Below, one piece after another: positions 43,435-51,747 of a stretch of 64,000 nt of DNA. Position numbers and translations under genes: made by a program. Under the pieces are notes generated by a model. That model was not told where the DNA came from. It saw only the letters and a list, made by a program, of their open reading frames with translations, and searched no databases. Within the stretch, counting starts at the first letter, position 1. Each line of letters begins with the position of its first letter. The stretch is from Pseudovibrio zosterae (GTDB lineage: Bacteria; Pseudomonadota; Alphaproteobacteria; Rhizobiales; Stappiaceae). The DNA is taken from positions 1-64,000 of the forward strand of contig NZ_JAWXVZ010000007.1 in the NCBI RefSeq assembly GCF_033843645.1, read 5' to 3'.

Positions 43435-45234
43435 ATGACAACAAGAACGCCCAAGAAGCCTCTGCGCTCAGAGGCGTGGTTCAACGACCTCAGTGACCCG
43501 GAAATGACTGCGCTCTACATCGAGCGGTATTTGAACTACGGCTACACACTGGAAGAACTGCGCTCTGGCAAGCCGATCATCGGGATCGCGCAAACTGGGT
43601 CAGACCTGTCACCGTGCAATCGCCATCACCTTGAACTGGCCAAACGGGTGCGCGAAGGCATTCGCGATGCGGGCGGCATTGTTCTGGAGTTCCCGGTTCA
43701 TCCAATTCAGGAAACCGGCAAGCGGCCAACCGCCATGTTGGACCGAAACCTTGCCTATCTGGGTCTGGTGGAGTCTCTGTTTGGCTATCCGATTGACGGT
43801 GTTGTGCTGACAATCGGCTGTGACAAGACAACGCCAGCGCTGCTGATGGCGGCGTCCACTGTCAACATTCCAGCGCTGGCATTCTCTGTGGGCCCCATGC
43901 TCAATGGCTGGCACAAAGGGGAGCGGGCCGGTTCCGGATCGGTGATCTGGAAGGCGCGCCAAATGCATGCCGCAGGTGAAATTGATGGCGAGCAGTTCTT
44001 GCAGATGGCTGCCTCTTCTGCACCTTCCGTTGGCTACTGCAACACTATGGGGACCGCCTCCACCATGAACAGCCTTGCCGAGGCGCTTGGCATGCAGTTG
44101 CCGGGGTCTGCGTCCATTCCCGCGCCATACCGTGAGCGTGCGCAGATGGCGTACTATACCGGCAAGCGCATTGTGGAGATGGTGCGCGAAGACATGAAGC
44201 CTTCCGAGATCATGACCCGCCAGGCCTTTGAAAATGCCATTGCGGTGAACTCCGCCATTGGCGGCTCGACAAACGCACCGATCCACCTGAATGCCATCGC
44301 GCGTCAGCTTGGCATCGAGCTGACCAACGCAGACTGGGAGAAATTTGGCTATGAGGTGCCGCTGATTGCCAATGTGCAGCCAGCAGGTGAGTACCTGAGT
44401 GAGGATTTCCATCTGGCAGGCGGTTTGCCTGCGGTGATTGGCGAGCTCTTGCGCAACAACAAGATCCCGCACCCGTCTGTTGTAACGGCCACCGGCGAGA
44501 CGTTCGAGAGCCTTTACAGCGACTGTGAAATTGAGAATACAGAGGTGATCAAGCCGCTGGATCAGCCAATGACGGCTCACGCAGGCTTCCTGAACATGAC
44601 TGGAAACCTGTTTGATACGGCGATCATGAAAACTTCCGTCATCAACGACGAGTTCCGCGATCGGTACCTGTCCAATGCCGCTGACCCCTTGGCTTTTGAA
44701 GGCCCGGTGTTTGTGTTCGAAGGCCCGGAGGACTTCCACAAACGCATTGACGATCCCGCACTTGGCATTACGCCGGACAGCATTCTGGTGATGCGCGGGG
44801 CGGGGCCAAAGGGCTATCCGGGCGGCGCGGAAGTGGTGAACATGCGGCCACCGTCCTACCTGATCAAGCAGGGGGTACACACACTTCCTTGTATTGGCGA
44901 TGGCCGACAATCCGGCACATCCGGTTCTGCGTCCATTTTGAATGCGTCCCCGGAAGCGGCGGATGGCGGCAATCTCGCGATCTTGATGGATGGGGACCGG
45001 CTGCGCGTTGATCTGAAGCTGCGAAAGGTGACGTTGCAGCTAAGCGCTGAAGAGATTTCAGCGCGGCACAAGGCGCTGGAAGAGCAAGGAGGTTTCGCTT
45101 GCCCGGACAGCCAGACCCCGTGGCAGCAGATCTTCCGTCAGCACGTGCGTCCTTTCAGCGAAGGCATGATCCTGGAGGATGCCGACAAGTATCGTGATAT
45201 TGGCAACGCCATCATGCCGCGCCACAGTCACTGA
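43435..45234 (+). CDS. IlvD/Edd-family sugar-acid dehydratase, XylD-like
   Basis: A 599-aa Fe-S dehydratase closely resembling Caulobacter xylonate dehydratase XylD: SPCNRHH (about residue 61), VLTIGCDKTTPA (about residue 124) and GYCNTMGTASTM (about residue 198) provide the three cluster cysteines. GDGRQSGTSGSASILNASPEA near residue 490 (core DGRQSGTSGSASI) is the C-terminal signature. It removes water from an aldonic acid to give a 2-keto-3-deoxy acid. GGAAAGGAG precedes the ATG. The exact sugar acid is not determined; xylonate, arabonate, gluconate or fuconate are possible. No aldolase or dehydrogenase of the pathway is in the window. Confidence 0.85.
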   Translation: MTTRTPKKPLRSEAWFNDLSDPEMTALYIERYLNYGYTLEELRSGKPIIGIAQTGSDLSPCNRHHLELAKRVREGIRDAGGIVLEFPVHPIQETGKRPTAMLDRNLAYLGLVESLFGYPIDGVVLTIGCDKTTPALLMAASTVNIPALAFSVGPMLNGWHKGERAGSGSVIWKARQMHAAGEIDGEQFLQMAASSAPSVGYCNTMGTASTMNSLAEALGMQLPGSASIPAPYRERAQMAYYTGKRIVEMVREDMKPSEIMTRQAFENAIAVNSAIGGSTNAPIHLNAIARQLGIELTNADWEKFGYEVPLIANVQPAGEYLSEDFHLAGGLPAVIGELLRNNKIPHPSVVTATGETFESLYSDCEIENTEVIKPLDQPMTAHAGFLNMTGNLFDTAIMKTSVINDEFRDRYLSNAADPLAFEGPVFVFEGPEDFHKRIDDPALGITPDSILVMRGAGPKGYPGGAEVVNMRPPSYLIKQGVHTLPCIGDGRQSGTSGSASILNASPEAADGGNLAILMDGDRLRVDLKLRKVTLQLSAEEISARHKALEEQGGFACPDSQTPWQQIFRQHVRPFSEGMILEDADKYRDIGNAIMPRHSH

Positions 45235-45270
45235 CCCGGCACGAACAAGAACAGTCTTGATAAATGAATG

Positions 45271-45294
45271 CGGCGCGGTCGGTGGATCGCGCCG
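45271..45294. terminator. Hairpin between the dehydratase and rutR
   Basis: CGGCGCG (45271-45277) pairs with CGCGCCG (45288-45294) between two convergent stop codons, followed by TTCTC on the plus strand. It is a probable but weak terminator. Confidence 0.5.
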
Positions 45295-45303
45295 TTCTCA
45301 TGT

Positions 45304-45930
45304 TCACTCGGGCTGCAATGCGCTGCGGAACAAGTGGTCGAGGAACTTTGAGGCGTCGGTGAAGCGGTGCTTTGCGCGTTTGCCCATCAGCTTTGTGACC
45401 TGCACGTCAAAGTCTGCATAGTGCTGGGTGGTGGACCAGATGGAAAACAGAAGATGGTAGGCGTCCACATCGGCGATCTTGCCCGCCTTTGACCAGCTTT
45501 CGATAAGGGCCGCTTTCTCATCCACCATGGTTTTCAGCGGACCGGAGATCATCGGGCCAATACGCGGTGCCCCTTGCAACATCTCGTTGGCGAACAGGCG
45601 GCTTTCGCGAGGGTAGTCACGTGCCATCTCCAGCTTGCGCTGTACGTAGGCGCAGATCTCTTCAATGGGGTCCCCTTCTTCACGGACCTGATGAAGCGGA
45701 TCAAGCCAGATATAGAGCATGCGCTTGATCAGTTCGGCGTGGATCGCTTCCTTGTTGTCGAAGTAGTAGAGCAAGTTGGGTTTGGACAGGCCAGCTCGTT
45801 CGGCCACCTGATCAATGGTGGAGCCGCGAAAGCCGTAGGCAGAAAAAACATCCAGAGCGGCAGCAAGGATCTTCTCCGTCTTTTCCTGTTGAATGCGGGT
45901 TCTGCCCTTTGAGTTCGCAGCGCGTGCCAT
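45304..45930 (-). CDS. rutR: RutR, pyrimidine-responsive TetR-family regulator
   Basis: A 208-aa TetR-family protein close to E. coli RutR: helix-turn-helix STIDQVAERAGLSKPNLLYYF (about residues 37-57), then IWLDPLHQVREEGDP (about residue 73), RDYPRESRLFANEMLQGAPR (about residue 98) and WSTTQHYADF near residue 163, the uracil/thymine pocket in RutR. RutR represses pyrimidine degradation genes until uracil binds. It is codirectional with and downstream of the F420 operon, 282 bp away. A matching box lies before the pyrimidine operon at 53595-53610. Confidence 0.9.
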   Translation of the reverse strand: MARAANSKGRTRIQQEKTEKILAAALDVFSAYGFRGSTIDQVAERAGLSKPNLLYYFDNKEAIHAELIKRMLYIWLDPLHQVREEGDPIEEICAYVQRKLEMARDYPRESRLFANEMLQGAPRIGPMISGPLKTMVDEKAALIESWSKAGKIADVDAYHLLFSIWSTTQHYADFDVQVTKLMGKRAKHRFTDASKFLDHLFRSALQPE

Positions 45931-46174
45931 GCCGGTTTGTCGTCCCGTTGGTTTGTTGTCAGGCCATATAGTACGGTGAAGTCTACATCCCGGTTCTCTT
46001 TATGAGAGCGTGACCAACGGTTGCAGGCCCAAAGTTGAACCTGCTGCACTCAGTCGCTCTCACCGCACAGTGACCTTTGAAGGAGCAAATAGCAGATCGT
46101 TCTGCCGCTGCCAAACGAACCTTCTGGGACGACCAAGGGTGAGGGCTCCAAGCTGTGCCCAACAGGGCAGGGCA

Positions 46175-46198
46175 ACCCGGCCCTGAGAAGAGCCGGGT
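46175..46198 (-). terminator. Hairpin after the LLM oxidoreductase gene
   Basis: ACCCGGC (46175-46181) and GCCGGGT (46192-46198) form a perfect 7-bp stem directly downstream of the LLM stop on the minus strand. There is no T run, so it is at best a weak or Rho-assisted terminator. The 282-bp gap to rutR otherwise holds no gene I can support. Confidence 0.4.
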
Positions 46199-46212
46199 GC
46201 ATTCGCGAAGGA

Positions 46213-47241
46213 TCAGGCGGCGGCTTTCTCCTTTGCCTTCTCGTTGAAGACCGGGATGATCTTGTCGCCATAATCCGCGATGATCTTTTCCTCGTCGCCG
46301 CTGTCCAGATAGATGTTGAACTGGGTAACGCCAGCAGCTTCAAGCTCGTTGAGCTTGGCGATGTGCTCATCCGGCGTGCCCAGAACACAGAACTCCTTCA
46401 CGATGTCTTCCGTGATGAAGTCCAGATACGGGTTGTCGCTCTGGCCGTGCTTGGAATAGTCGTAGCCGCGACGGTTCTCGATGTAGGAGGTCAGGCTGGA
46501 CGGGATGTCCTTGTTGTCGGTGCCGTATTTCTCGACAATGTCCGCCACGTGGTTGCCCACCATGGCCGGGAACCAGCGCACTTTCTCAATCGCCTCATCC
46601 AGCGGGCCGGTGTGAGCTGGGGCGGCAGCCATGACACGGAAGCCGGACATGTCGCGGCCCTCGGCGTTTCCAGCCTCTTTTGCCTGATCGGCAAGCCACT
46701 TGCAGATCTTTGGTTCCGCGATTTGCAGGATGAGACCATCCCCGACGCGGCCTGCCGAAGACAGCGCCTTTGGACCGTACGCAGCGACCCATACGGGCAG
46801 CTCGTACCCGGTGGCCCAAGGGAACTTCACCGGCTCCGGACACTCGCCGTATTGCGCTTCGTCACCGCGCACCAGCGCCTTGACCACATGGGTGAATTCT
46901 TCAAGGCGTTTCAGCGGGGCGGGCTTCTTGCCCATGACGCGCACCGCGCTATCGCCGCGGCCAAGGCCAATGTCAAAGCGGCCACCCGACTGCTTGGCAA
47001 GCGAGCCGAACATGGACGCGGCCAGCGACCAGTCGCGGGTGTTCGGATTGGTGACGCAGGGACCGAAGCGCATCTTTGTTGTGTGCTCCATGCACATAGC
47101 CATGGCCATGTAGCTCTCACGCCAAAGAATGTGGCTGTCGTAGAACCAGCAATAGGTGAAACCGGCGTTTTCGGCCTGACGTACAAGTGCGCGAGCGCGC
47201 TCAGGCTCTACAAAGCCCTTAAAGCAAATCCCAAACTCCAT
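46213..47241 (-). CDS. F420-dependent LLM-class oxidoreductase, candidate pyrimidine reductase
   Basis: A 342-aa luciferase-like (TIM-barrel) oxidoreductase: MEFGICFKGFVEPERARALVRQAE at the N-terminus (core CFKGFVEPERA), YCWFYDSHILWRE (about residue 30), FGPCVTNPNTRDWSLAASMF (about residue 59), GRFDIGLGRGDSAVR (about residue 87) and VWVAAYGPKALSSAGRVGDGLIL (about residue 151). It resembles the F420-associated LLM group (the CPS_4043-type family). GAGGAG precedes the ATG. It is the last gene of the operon that makes and reduces F420. Facing it across the locus are dihydropyrimidinase, ureidopropionase and an aminotransferase, while dihydropyrimidine dehydrogenase is missing. I infer F420H2-dependent reduction of uracil/thymine. 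A RutA-like ring opening is the alternative, but is less consistent with a dihydropyrimidinase. Confidence 0.85.
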   Translation of the reverse strand: MEFGICFKGFVEPERARALVRQAENAGFTYCWFYDSHILWRESYMAMAMCMEHTTKMRFGPCVTNPNTRDWSLAASMFGSLAKQSGGRFDIGLGRGDSAVRVMGKKPAPLKRLEEFTHVVKALVRGDEAQYGECPEPVKFPWATGYELPVWVAAYGPKALSSAGRVGDGLILQIAEPKICKWLADQAKEAGNAEGRDMSGFRVMAAAPAHTGPLDEAIEKVRWFPAMVGNHVADIVEKYGTDNKDIPSSLTSYIENRRGYDYSKHGQSDNPYLDFITEDIVKEFCVLGTPDEHIAKLNELEAAGVTQFNIYLDSGDEEKIIADYGDKIIPVFNEKAKEKAAA

Positions 47242-47291
47242 AGTGCTACTCCTCTGGCAAGGTGTTGTTTTATATGGTTTTATCTAGATTT

Positions 47292-47960
47292 TCAGTGATC
47301 TGGCGCCCAGATCTTGATCCCGGCGTGGGTGAAGGGAACGGCCTTGGAAATGTTCTGGCGGATAAGGATGGGCGTGATGGCCTCAATGCAGCGTGCCGCC
47401 TGAGCGTTACCGGCGTTGTAGGTTTGCACCTCCAGTTTATCGACCAGCGCCATCACCTTCTTGCGAGCATCCAGCGAGTTGCCGCAGATGAGGATGTCGC
47501 AGTTGATCTTCCACTCCAGATTGTTGAGTGTGACCGCTGAAACGTTGTGCAGCGCGCCAATGACCGGGATGTCTGGGCCGAGCAGAGCTTGAGCCGCTTC
47601 GGTGGCCGAGCCTTCCGGTGGCATTTCCACGAGCTTTGGATCGTTGGGCGCAAGCGGAACCACGATATCAACGAGGATCTTGCCCTCAAGCACAGGCTTC
47701 AAAGCCTCAAGGGTGGCGTTGTGGGCTGAGAATGGCACGGCGAGAATGACGAATTCTTCCGCCGCTTCAGTTGCCGCAAGATTGTCCATGCCGGCAATTT
47801 CGGCAGAACCAGCAGGCAGTTTAGCTGCAAGCTCGCTCGCGATTTCCGCCGCGCGGGCCCCGTCACGGGAGCCGAGCACAACGCGCACACCAGCGCGGGC
47901 AAAGCGAAGCGCGAGACCCTGGCCTTGTGGGCCGGTGCCTCCGAGTATCGCAATGGTCAT
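47292..47960 (-). CDS. npdG: NADPH-dependent F420 reductase
   Basis: A 222-aa Rossmann-fold enzyme: the dinucleotide loop ILGGTGPQGQGLALRFARAG (residues 4-23) followed by GSRD, which contacts the NADPH 2'-phosphate, and LAVPFSAHNATLEAL (about residue 73). It matches archaeal and actinobacterial Fno/NpdG, which transfer hydride between NADPH and F420. It overlaps cofE by four bases. It would supply F420H2 to the LLM enzyme encoded 50 bp downstream. Confidence 0.9.
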   Translation of the reverse strand: MTIAILGGTGPQGQGLALRFARAGVRVVLGSRDGARAAEIASELAAKLPAGSAEIAGMDNLAATEAAEEFVILAVPFSAHNATLEALKPVLEGKILVDIVVPLAPNDPKLVEMPPEGSATEAAQALLGPDIPVIGALHNVSAVTLNNLEWKINCDILICGNSLDARKKVMALVDKLEVQTYNAGNAQAARCIEAITPILIRQNISKAVPFTHAGIKIWAPDH

Positions 47961-48769
47961 TTGAACATGTCCTCCTTCTGGGCGCGAAGCAGATGCGCCG
48001 CGCTGCTTGTTGTTTCCTGCCAGTCCAGCCCCCGGAACAGCACCACCGGGGTTTGGGCTGCTTTGCGAATGACGAGGCCAGAAGCGGCGGCAAGTTCGTC
48101 CGCAAAGGCGGGTTCGGTGACACTGAGCAGGCGGCCGTAGGCGTCTTCATTGCCTTGCTCCTTGATGGTTGCGGGTACGCCCGCAAGCCCGACGGCCACG
48201 TTGACCTGCCCAAGGCGCCATGGGCGGCCAAAGGTGTCCGTGATGGCAACACCGATCCGCGCCCGGAAGCGCTTTGACAGCGCATCACGCAGCGCACGGG
48301 CGCTGGCATCCGGGTCTTTGGGCAGGAGAATGAGCGCGCCATCCTCCCCAGTGTTGGACTCATCAACGGCGGCATTCGCCGACTTGAAACCGAGCCGGTG
48401 CTCGCAGATCATGGTGCCTTCGCGCTGCGCAGGGTGCTTGAAGGCTTTGACCACGGACTGGCTCTCGCGCAGGATGACCTCCACCTTGCGCGGATCCTTG
48501 TTAAGCATTGCAGCGTAACGGTGGGCCTCTTCCCCGGGCGTGACGTCGGCCATGTTCACCACACAGCCCTCAGCCTTTGAGAAGATCTTGTGCGCGGAGG
48601 TGATGACATCCCCGTCCACCAGATGCAGGCCCGCGCGTTCCAGACAATCGCCAATGATCTGGGGGAGGTTGTCCCCCTCATGGATTTCCGGGATGCCCGG
48701 AACTGCCGCCATCTGTAGGGTGCACAGCCCAGACTGGGGCGCGAACGGGTTGGGGATCGCTGAGTTCAT
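47957..48769 (-). CDS. cofE: Coenzyme F420-0:L-glutamate ligase
   Basis: A 270-aa CofE protein that adds gamma-linked glutamates to F420-0 using GTP. Motifs are GDVITSAHKIFSKAEG (about residue 53), the GVAITDTFGRPWRLGQVNVAVG segment (about residue 171, core DTFGRPWRLGQVNVA) and NEDAYGRLLSVTEPAFADELA. It is a stand-alone CofE without the FMN-reductase domain fused to FbiB in mycobacteria. It overlaps npdG and cofC by four bases each. Confidence 0.92.
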   Translation of the reverse strand: MNSAIPNPFAPQSGLCTLQMAAVPGIPEIHEGDNLPQIIGDCLERAGLHLVDGDVITSAHKIFSKAEGCVVNMADVTPGEEAHRYAAMLNKDPRKVEVILRESQSVVKAFKHPAQREGTMICEHRLGFKSANAAVDESNTGEDGALILLPKDPDASARALRDALSKRFRARIGVAITDTFGRPWRLGQVNVAVGLAGVPATIKEQGNEDAYGRLLSVTEPAFADELAAASGLVIRKAAQTPVVLFRGLDWQETTSSAAHLLRAQKEDMFK

Positions 48770-49458
48770 GATGGTGACCTCACAACACTGCCAGTTGCAC
48801 CTCGAACCGCCGCCGGTTTTCCTTCAGAGAAACCGGGCAGGTGGAGGGCCAGATCCGTTGAGGTGTCAATGTCCTGCGCAATGCCCGGTAACGGCAGAAT
48901 GCGCGTGGAAAGGCCAAGGCGCTCTGCATGGGCAAGATGGCGGTGGAACGACTTGTTGCCGTATGCAAACGGCAGCGCGGTTGGAGGGGCCACCAGCAGC
49001 GCGTTGGTGCCCTGATCGTGCGCAGGACACAAAACCACGCTGCGCTCTGCCATCTCGCAGGAAAGCAAGCGGGTAAACTCGGCCTCATCATGATCAGCGA
49101 TATCAGCTGGCACTACACAAAGCGTGTGATAGCCACAGGCGGCGGCCCACTGTGCTGCGGCACTTACTGCGCCATTGAGCCCCTCGCAAGCATCCTCTGG
49201 CAATGTGTAGGCGCCGTGAGCGCGGGCCAAATCAGCAACCTGCTCGCTGCCGGTGACAACAAGAAGATCGTAGCGAATACCTGACGTTTTCCGAAAGGCG
49301 CTGAAGAAGGCAAGTGTCTGTTTGTATAGGCCCATGGCAAGACGCTTGCGCGCTTCCTCCGGCAAGACGGTTGCCAGACGGGACTTGGCAAACTGCGGGT
49401 CCTTCATGGGGATGGCAATCAGCAGTCTTGATTGGGGGAGCGCCTGATGCGGTGTCAT
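48766..49458 (-). CDS. cofC: Guanylyltransferase for F420 side chain (CofC)
   Basis: A 230-aa nucleotidyltransferase: LLIAIPMKDPQFAKSRLA near the N-terminus (residues 12-29), VVPADIADHDEAEF (about residue 115) and CPAHDQGTNALLVAPP (about residue 143), as in CofC. It activates 2-phospholactate, phosphoenolpyruvate or 3-phosphoglycerate with GTP for transfer by CofD; which one cannot be read with certainty. It overlaps both neighbours by four bases. Confidence 0.88.
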   Translation of the reverse strand: MTPHQALPQSRLLIAIPMKDPQFAKSRLATVLPEEARKRLAMGLYKQTLAFFSAFRKTSGIRYDLLVVTGSEQVADLARAHGAYTLPEDACEGLNGAVSAAAQWAAACGYHTLCVVPADIADHDEAEFTRLLSCEMAERSVVLCPAHDQGTNALLVAPPTALPFAYGNKSFHRHLAHAERLGLSTRILPLPGIAQDIDTSTDLALHLPGFSEGKPAAVRGATGSVVRSPS

Positions 49459-50435
49459 GGCAAGGCCTCCACATGGTAGCCCGACATGGCAAACCCATAG
49501 TCCAGAACCGCATGAGCAAGACGGATCTTGTCTTCTTTGGAGCGCATGAGGATGTCTTCGCTGAAGGCCGCAATGCCGAGGGCCTCAATGTTGTTGGCGC
49601 TGTCGGCGTCCTGCCGATCAATCACCAACGCATCGATGATCCGCGCATAATGACGGGCAATGCCGAGGGCGCTGGCCTCTAGCCCAAGGGATGCCATCAT
49701 TCTGTCTGCAGGGCCTTTCACCACACCGCCTGCAATGATTGGGCTGACAGCAATCTTGCGGGCAGGGGCATTAAGGAGCGCCTCCTTTATGCCCGGAATT
49801 GCCAGAATGGGCCCAATGCTCACAAGCGGGTTTGATGGTGCGAAGACGATCAGGTCCGCCGCCTCAATTGCAGCCAAGGTTTCCGAAGTGGGCCTTGCCT
49901 GCTCTACGCCCTCAAACGAAAGTGCGCGTACTTCTGGTGCGCACCTCAGTTTGACGAAGTACTCCTGAAACGAAATAGATCCGTCGTCGGTCTGGACGCG
50001 GGTTTGAACCACGTCGTCGGTGGGCAGCAGAAGAGGAACTGAAACGCCAAGTGACGTGGCTATGTCTGCTGCGATCTGTGAGGGGCGATCACCCTTTGCC
50101 CGGCGCGCCGTGCGGTAAATGTGCAGGCCGAAGTCCTTGTCGCCAAGGAACATCCAGGTATCTGCGCCCAAAGACTTGAGCATTGTGAGTGCGCGGTCGC
50201 CCTCATCGGCAAGCCCCCAACCCTGCTGCCGATTGATGACGCCAGCCAGAGAGTAGGTCAGGGTGTCAATGTCTGGAGAGACCCAAAGACCATGGAAGGC
50301 CTCATCATCTGCAATGTTGCCGATGATCTTCAAGTCGATGCCCGCAATCCCTGCAAGGCCTTCTGCCATCTTGGCACCGCCGACCCCGCCAGCAAGCAGA
50401 ACAACCTTGGGCTTTTCGAGCAGTTGGCAACACAT
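49455..50435 (-). CDS. cofD: 2-Phospho-L-lactate transferase (CofD)
   Basis: A 326-aa enzyme joining the activated phospho-acid to FO. Its N-terminus VVLLAGGVGGAKMAEGL (about residue 11) is the CofD GGVGGAK signature. NIADDEAFHGLWVSPDIDTLTY (about residue 41; core NIADDEAFHGLWVSPD) and FAPSNPLVSIGPILAIPG (about residue 210) follow. ATG at 50435 is chosen; the longer in-frame extension runs into cofH and has no homology. It lies 4 bp after cofH and overlaps cofC. Confidence 0.92.
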   Translation of the reverse strand: MCCQLLEKPKVVLLAGGVGGAKMAEGLAGIAGIDLKIIGNIADDEAFHGLWVSPDIDTLTYSLAGVINRQQGWGLADEGDRALTMLKSLGADTWMFLGDKDFGLHIYRTARRAKGDRPSQIAADIATSLGVSVPLLLPTDDVVQTRVQTDDGSISFQEYFVKLRCAPEVRALSFEGVEQARPTSETLAAIEAADLIVFAPSNPLVSIGPILAIPGIKEALLNAPARKIAVSPIIAGGVVKGPADRMMASLGLEASALGIARHYARIIDALVIDRQDADSANNIEALGIAAFSEDILMRSKEDKIRLAHAVLDYGFAMSGYHVEALP

Positions 50436-50439
50436 CAGC

Positions 50440-51747
50440 TCATGCTCCTGTTGCAGTCTGTGGGGCGACTTCTGGGAACATCTCCAAAAAATCCAGTGGT
50501 TGATGCTGGGCCTTCCGCTCCACCAAAGGCTTCTGCTCTTTGGGGTTGTGATGCTCGAAGCACTCCAGCTCCCGGTAGACCGTGTTGCGCTGATAGGGGA
50601 TGCGTCCTGCGCTGCGGATGATCTGCACCATTTCGTGGGCGGTGATTTCCTGACCATGGTCTGACCCCGCGGCTCGAGAAATGCTCTCGTTCATCAAGGT
50701 GCCGCCCAGATCATTGACGCCGTAGGCAAGCAAAGCGCGGGCGCGTTCCGCGCCGAGCTTGGTCCAAGACACCTGAATGTTTTCAATCCAGCCATGCAGC
50801 ATGATGCGGCTCACCGCGTGCATCTTGTCCACTTCGTTGGCGGTCGGCCCCTGACGTACCTTCTCCGGGTTTTCCAGATAAAGCGGGCTGTCCGTATGAA
50901 CGAAGCTGAGGGGAACCAGCTCCGTGAAACCGCCCGTGTCTTTTTGAATGTCGCGCAGCAAGGCAATGTGGGCGGCCCAATGTTCCGGACCATCAATGTG
51001 ACCGTACATGATGGTTGCAGTGGTCGGAATGCCTACGCTGTGGGCGGCCCGGATGATCTCCACCCAGTTCTCTGTGCTCAGCTTGTTGCGGGTCAGTTGC
51101 CTGCGAATTTCCGTATCAAGGATTTCGGCGGCAGTGCCGGGCATGGAGCCAAGACCGCATTCTTTGAGATCCTGCAGGAAGTCGGCAAACGACATGCGCC
51201 GTTTTTGCGCCCCATACCAGACCTCATAGGGGGAGAAGGCATGAAGGTGCATATCCGGTAGAGCTGCCTTGATGGCGAGGCAGATATCCCGGTAGTAGGT
51301 GCCATCCATTTTCGGATGGAGGCCTCCTTGAATGCACAGCTCTGTTGCGCCCCGGTCCCATGCTTCCTGAGCGCGGCCCACGATCTGCTCAAGCGTTAGC
51401 CACTCTGCGTCCGCATCTTCCGTGCGTTTGGCAAAGCCACAGAACCTGCAGCCCATGTAGCATACATTGGTGAAGTTGATGTTCCGGTTGACAACGAAGC
51501 CAACCCGATCGCCATTGGTACGCGCGCGCAGGGCATCCGCTGTGCGCAAAATAGCCTGCAAGTCAGCGCCTTGTGCTTCAAAAAGCGTTTTGCCCTGCGC
51601 TTGGGACACTTCGCCGTCATCAAGAACCAGCTCCAAAGCGCTGCGCACGGGCGCGGACAGCCCGGCGGTGTCGACCCCAAGGCTTTCAAGGGAAAGGCTG
51701 TGCCGCGTGGATGCCAAAGGCACCACATTGTCAAAAGCGTAGGTCAT
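50440..51747 (-). CDS. cofH: FO synthase subunit 2, radical SAM
   Basis: A 435-aa radical SAM protein with the FeS motif NVCYMGCRFCGF (Cys-x3-Cys-x2-Cys, about residue 93), NRNINFTN before it, and ELCIQGGLHPKMDG (about residue 136) typical of CofH. It couples tyrosine to the diaminouracil precursor of FO. That precursor comes from riboflavin synthesis. It overlaps cofG by four bases. CofG and CofH are separate here, not fused as in actinobacterial FbiC. Confidence 0.93.
   Translation of the reverse strand: MTYAFDNVVPLASTRHSLSLESLGVDTAGLSAPVRSALELVLDDGEVSQAQGKTLFEAQGADLQAILRTADALRARTNGDRVGFVVNRNINFTNVCYMGCRFCGFAKRTEDADAEWLTLEQIVGRAQEAWDRGATELCIQGGLHPKMDGTYYRDICLAIKAALPDMHLHAFSPYEVWYGAQKRRMSFADFLQDLKECGLGSMPGTAAEILDTEIRRQLTRNKLSTENWVEIIRAAHSVGIPTTATIMYGHIDGPEHWAAHIALLRDIQKDTGGFTELVPLSFVHTDSPLYLENPEKVRQGPTANEVDKMHAVSRIMLHGWIENIQVSWTKLGAERARALLAYGVNDLGGTLMNESISRAAGSDHGQEITAHEMVQIIRSAGRIPYQRNTVYRELECFEHHNPKEQKPLVERKAQHQPLDFLEMFPEVAPQTATGA

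Noticed and set aside
46213..47241. The LLM enzyme as RutA, the FMN-dependent uracil monooxygenase
   Set aside because: No other rut genes accompany it, the motifs do not look like RutA, and a dihydropyrimidinase would be redundant with RutA ring opening. Kept only as an alternative.
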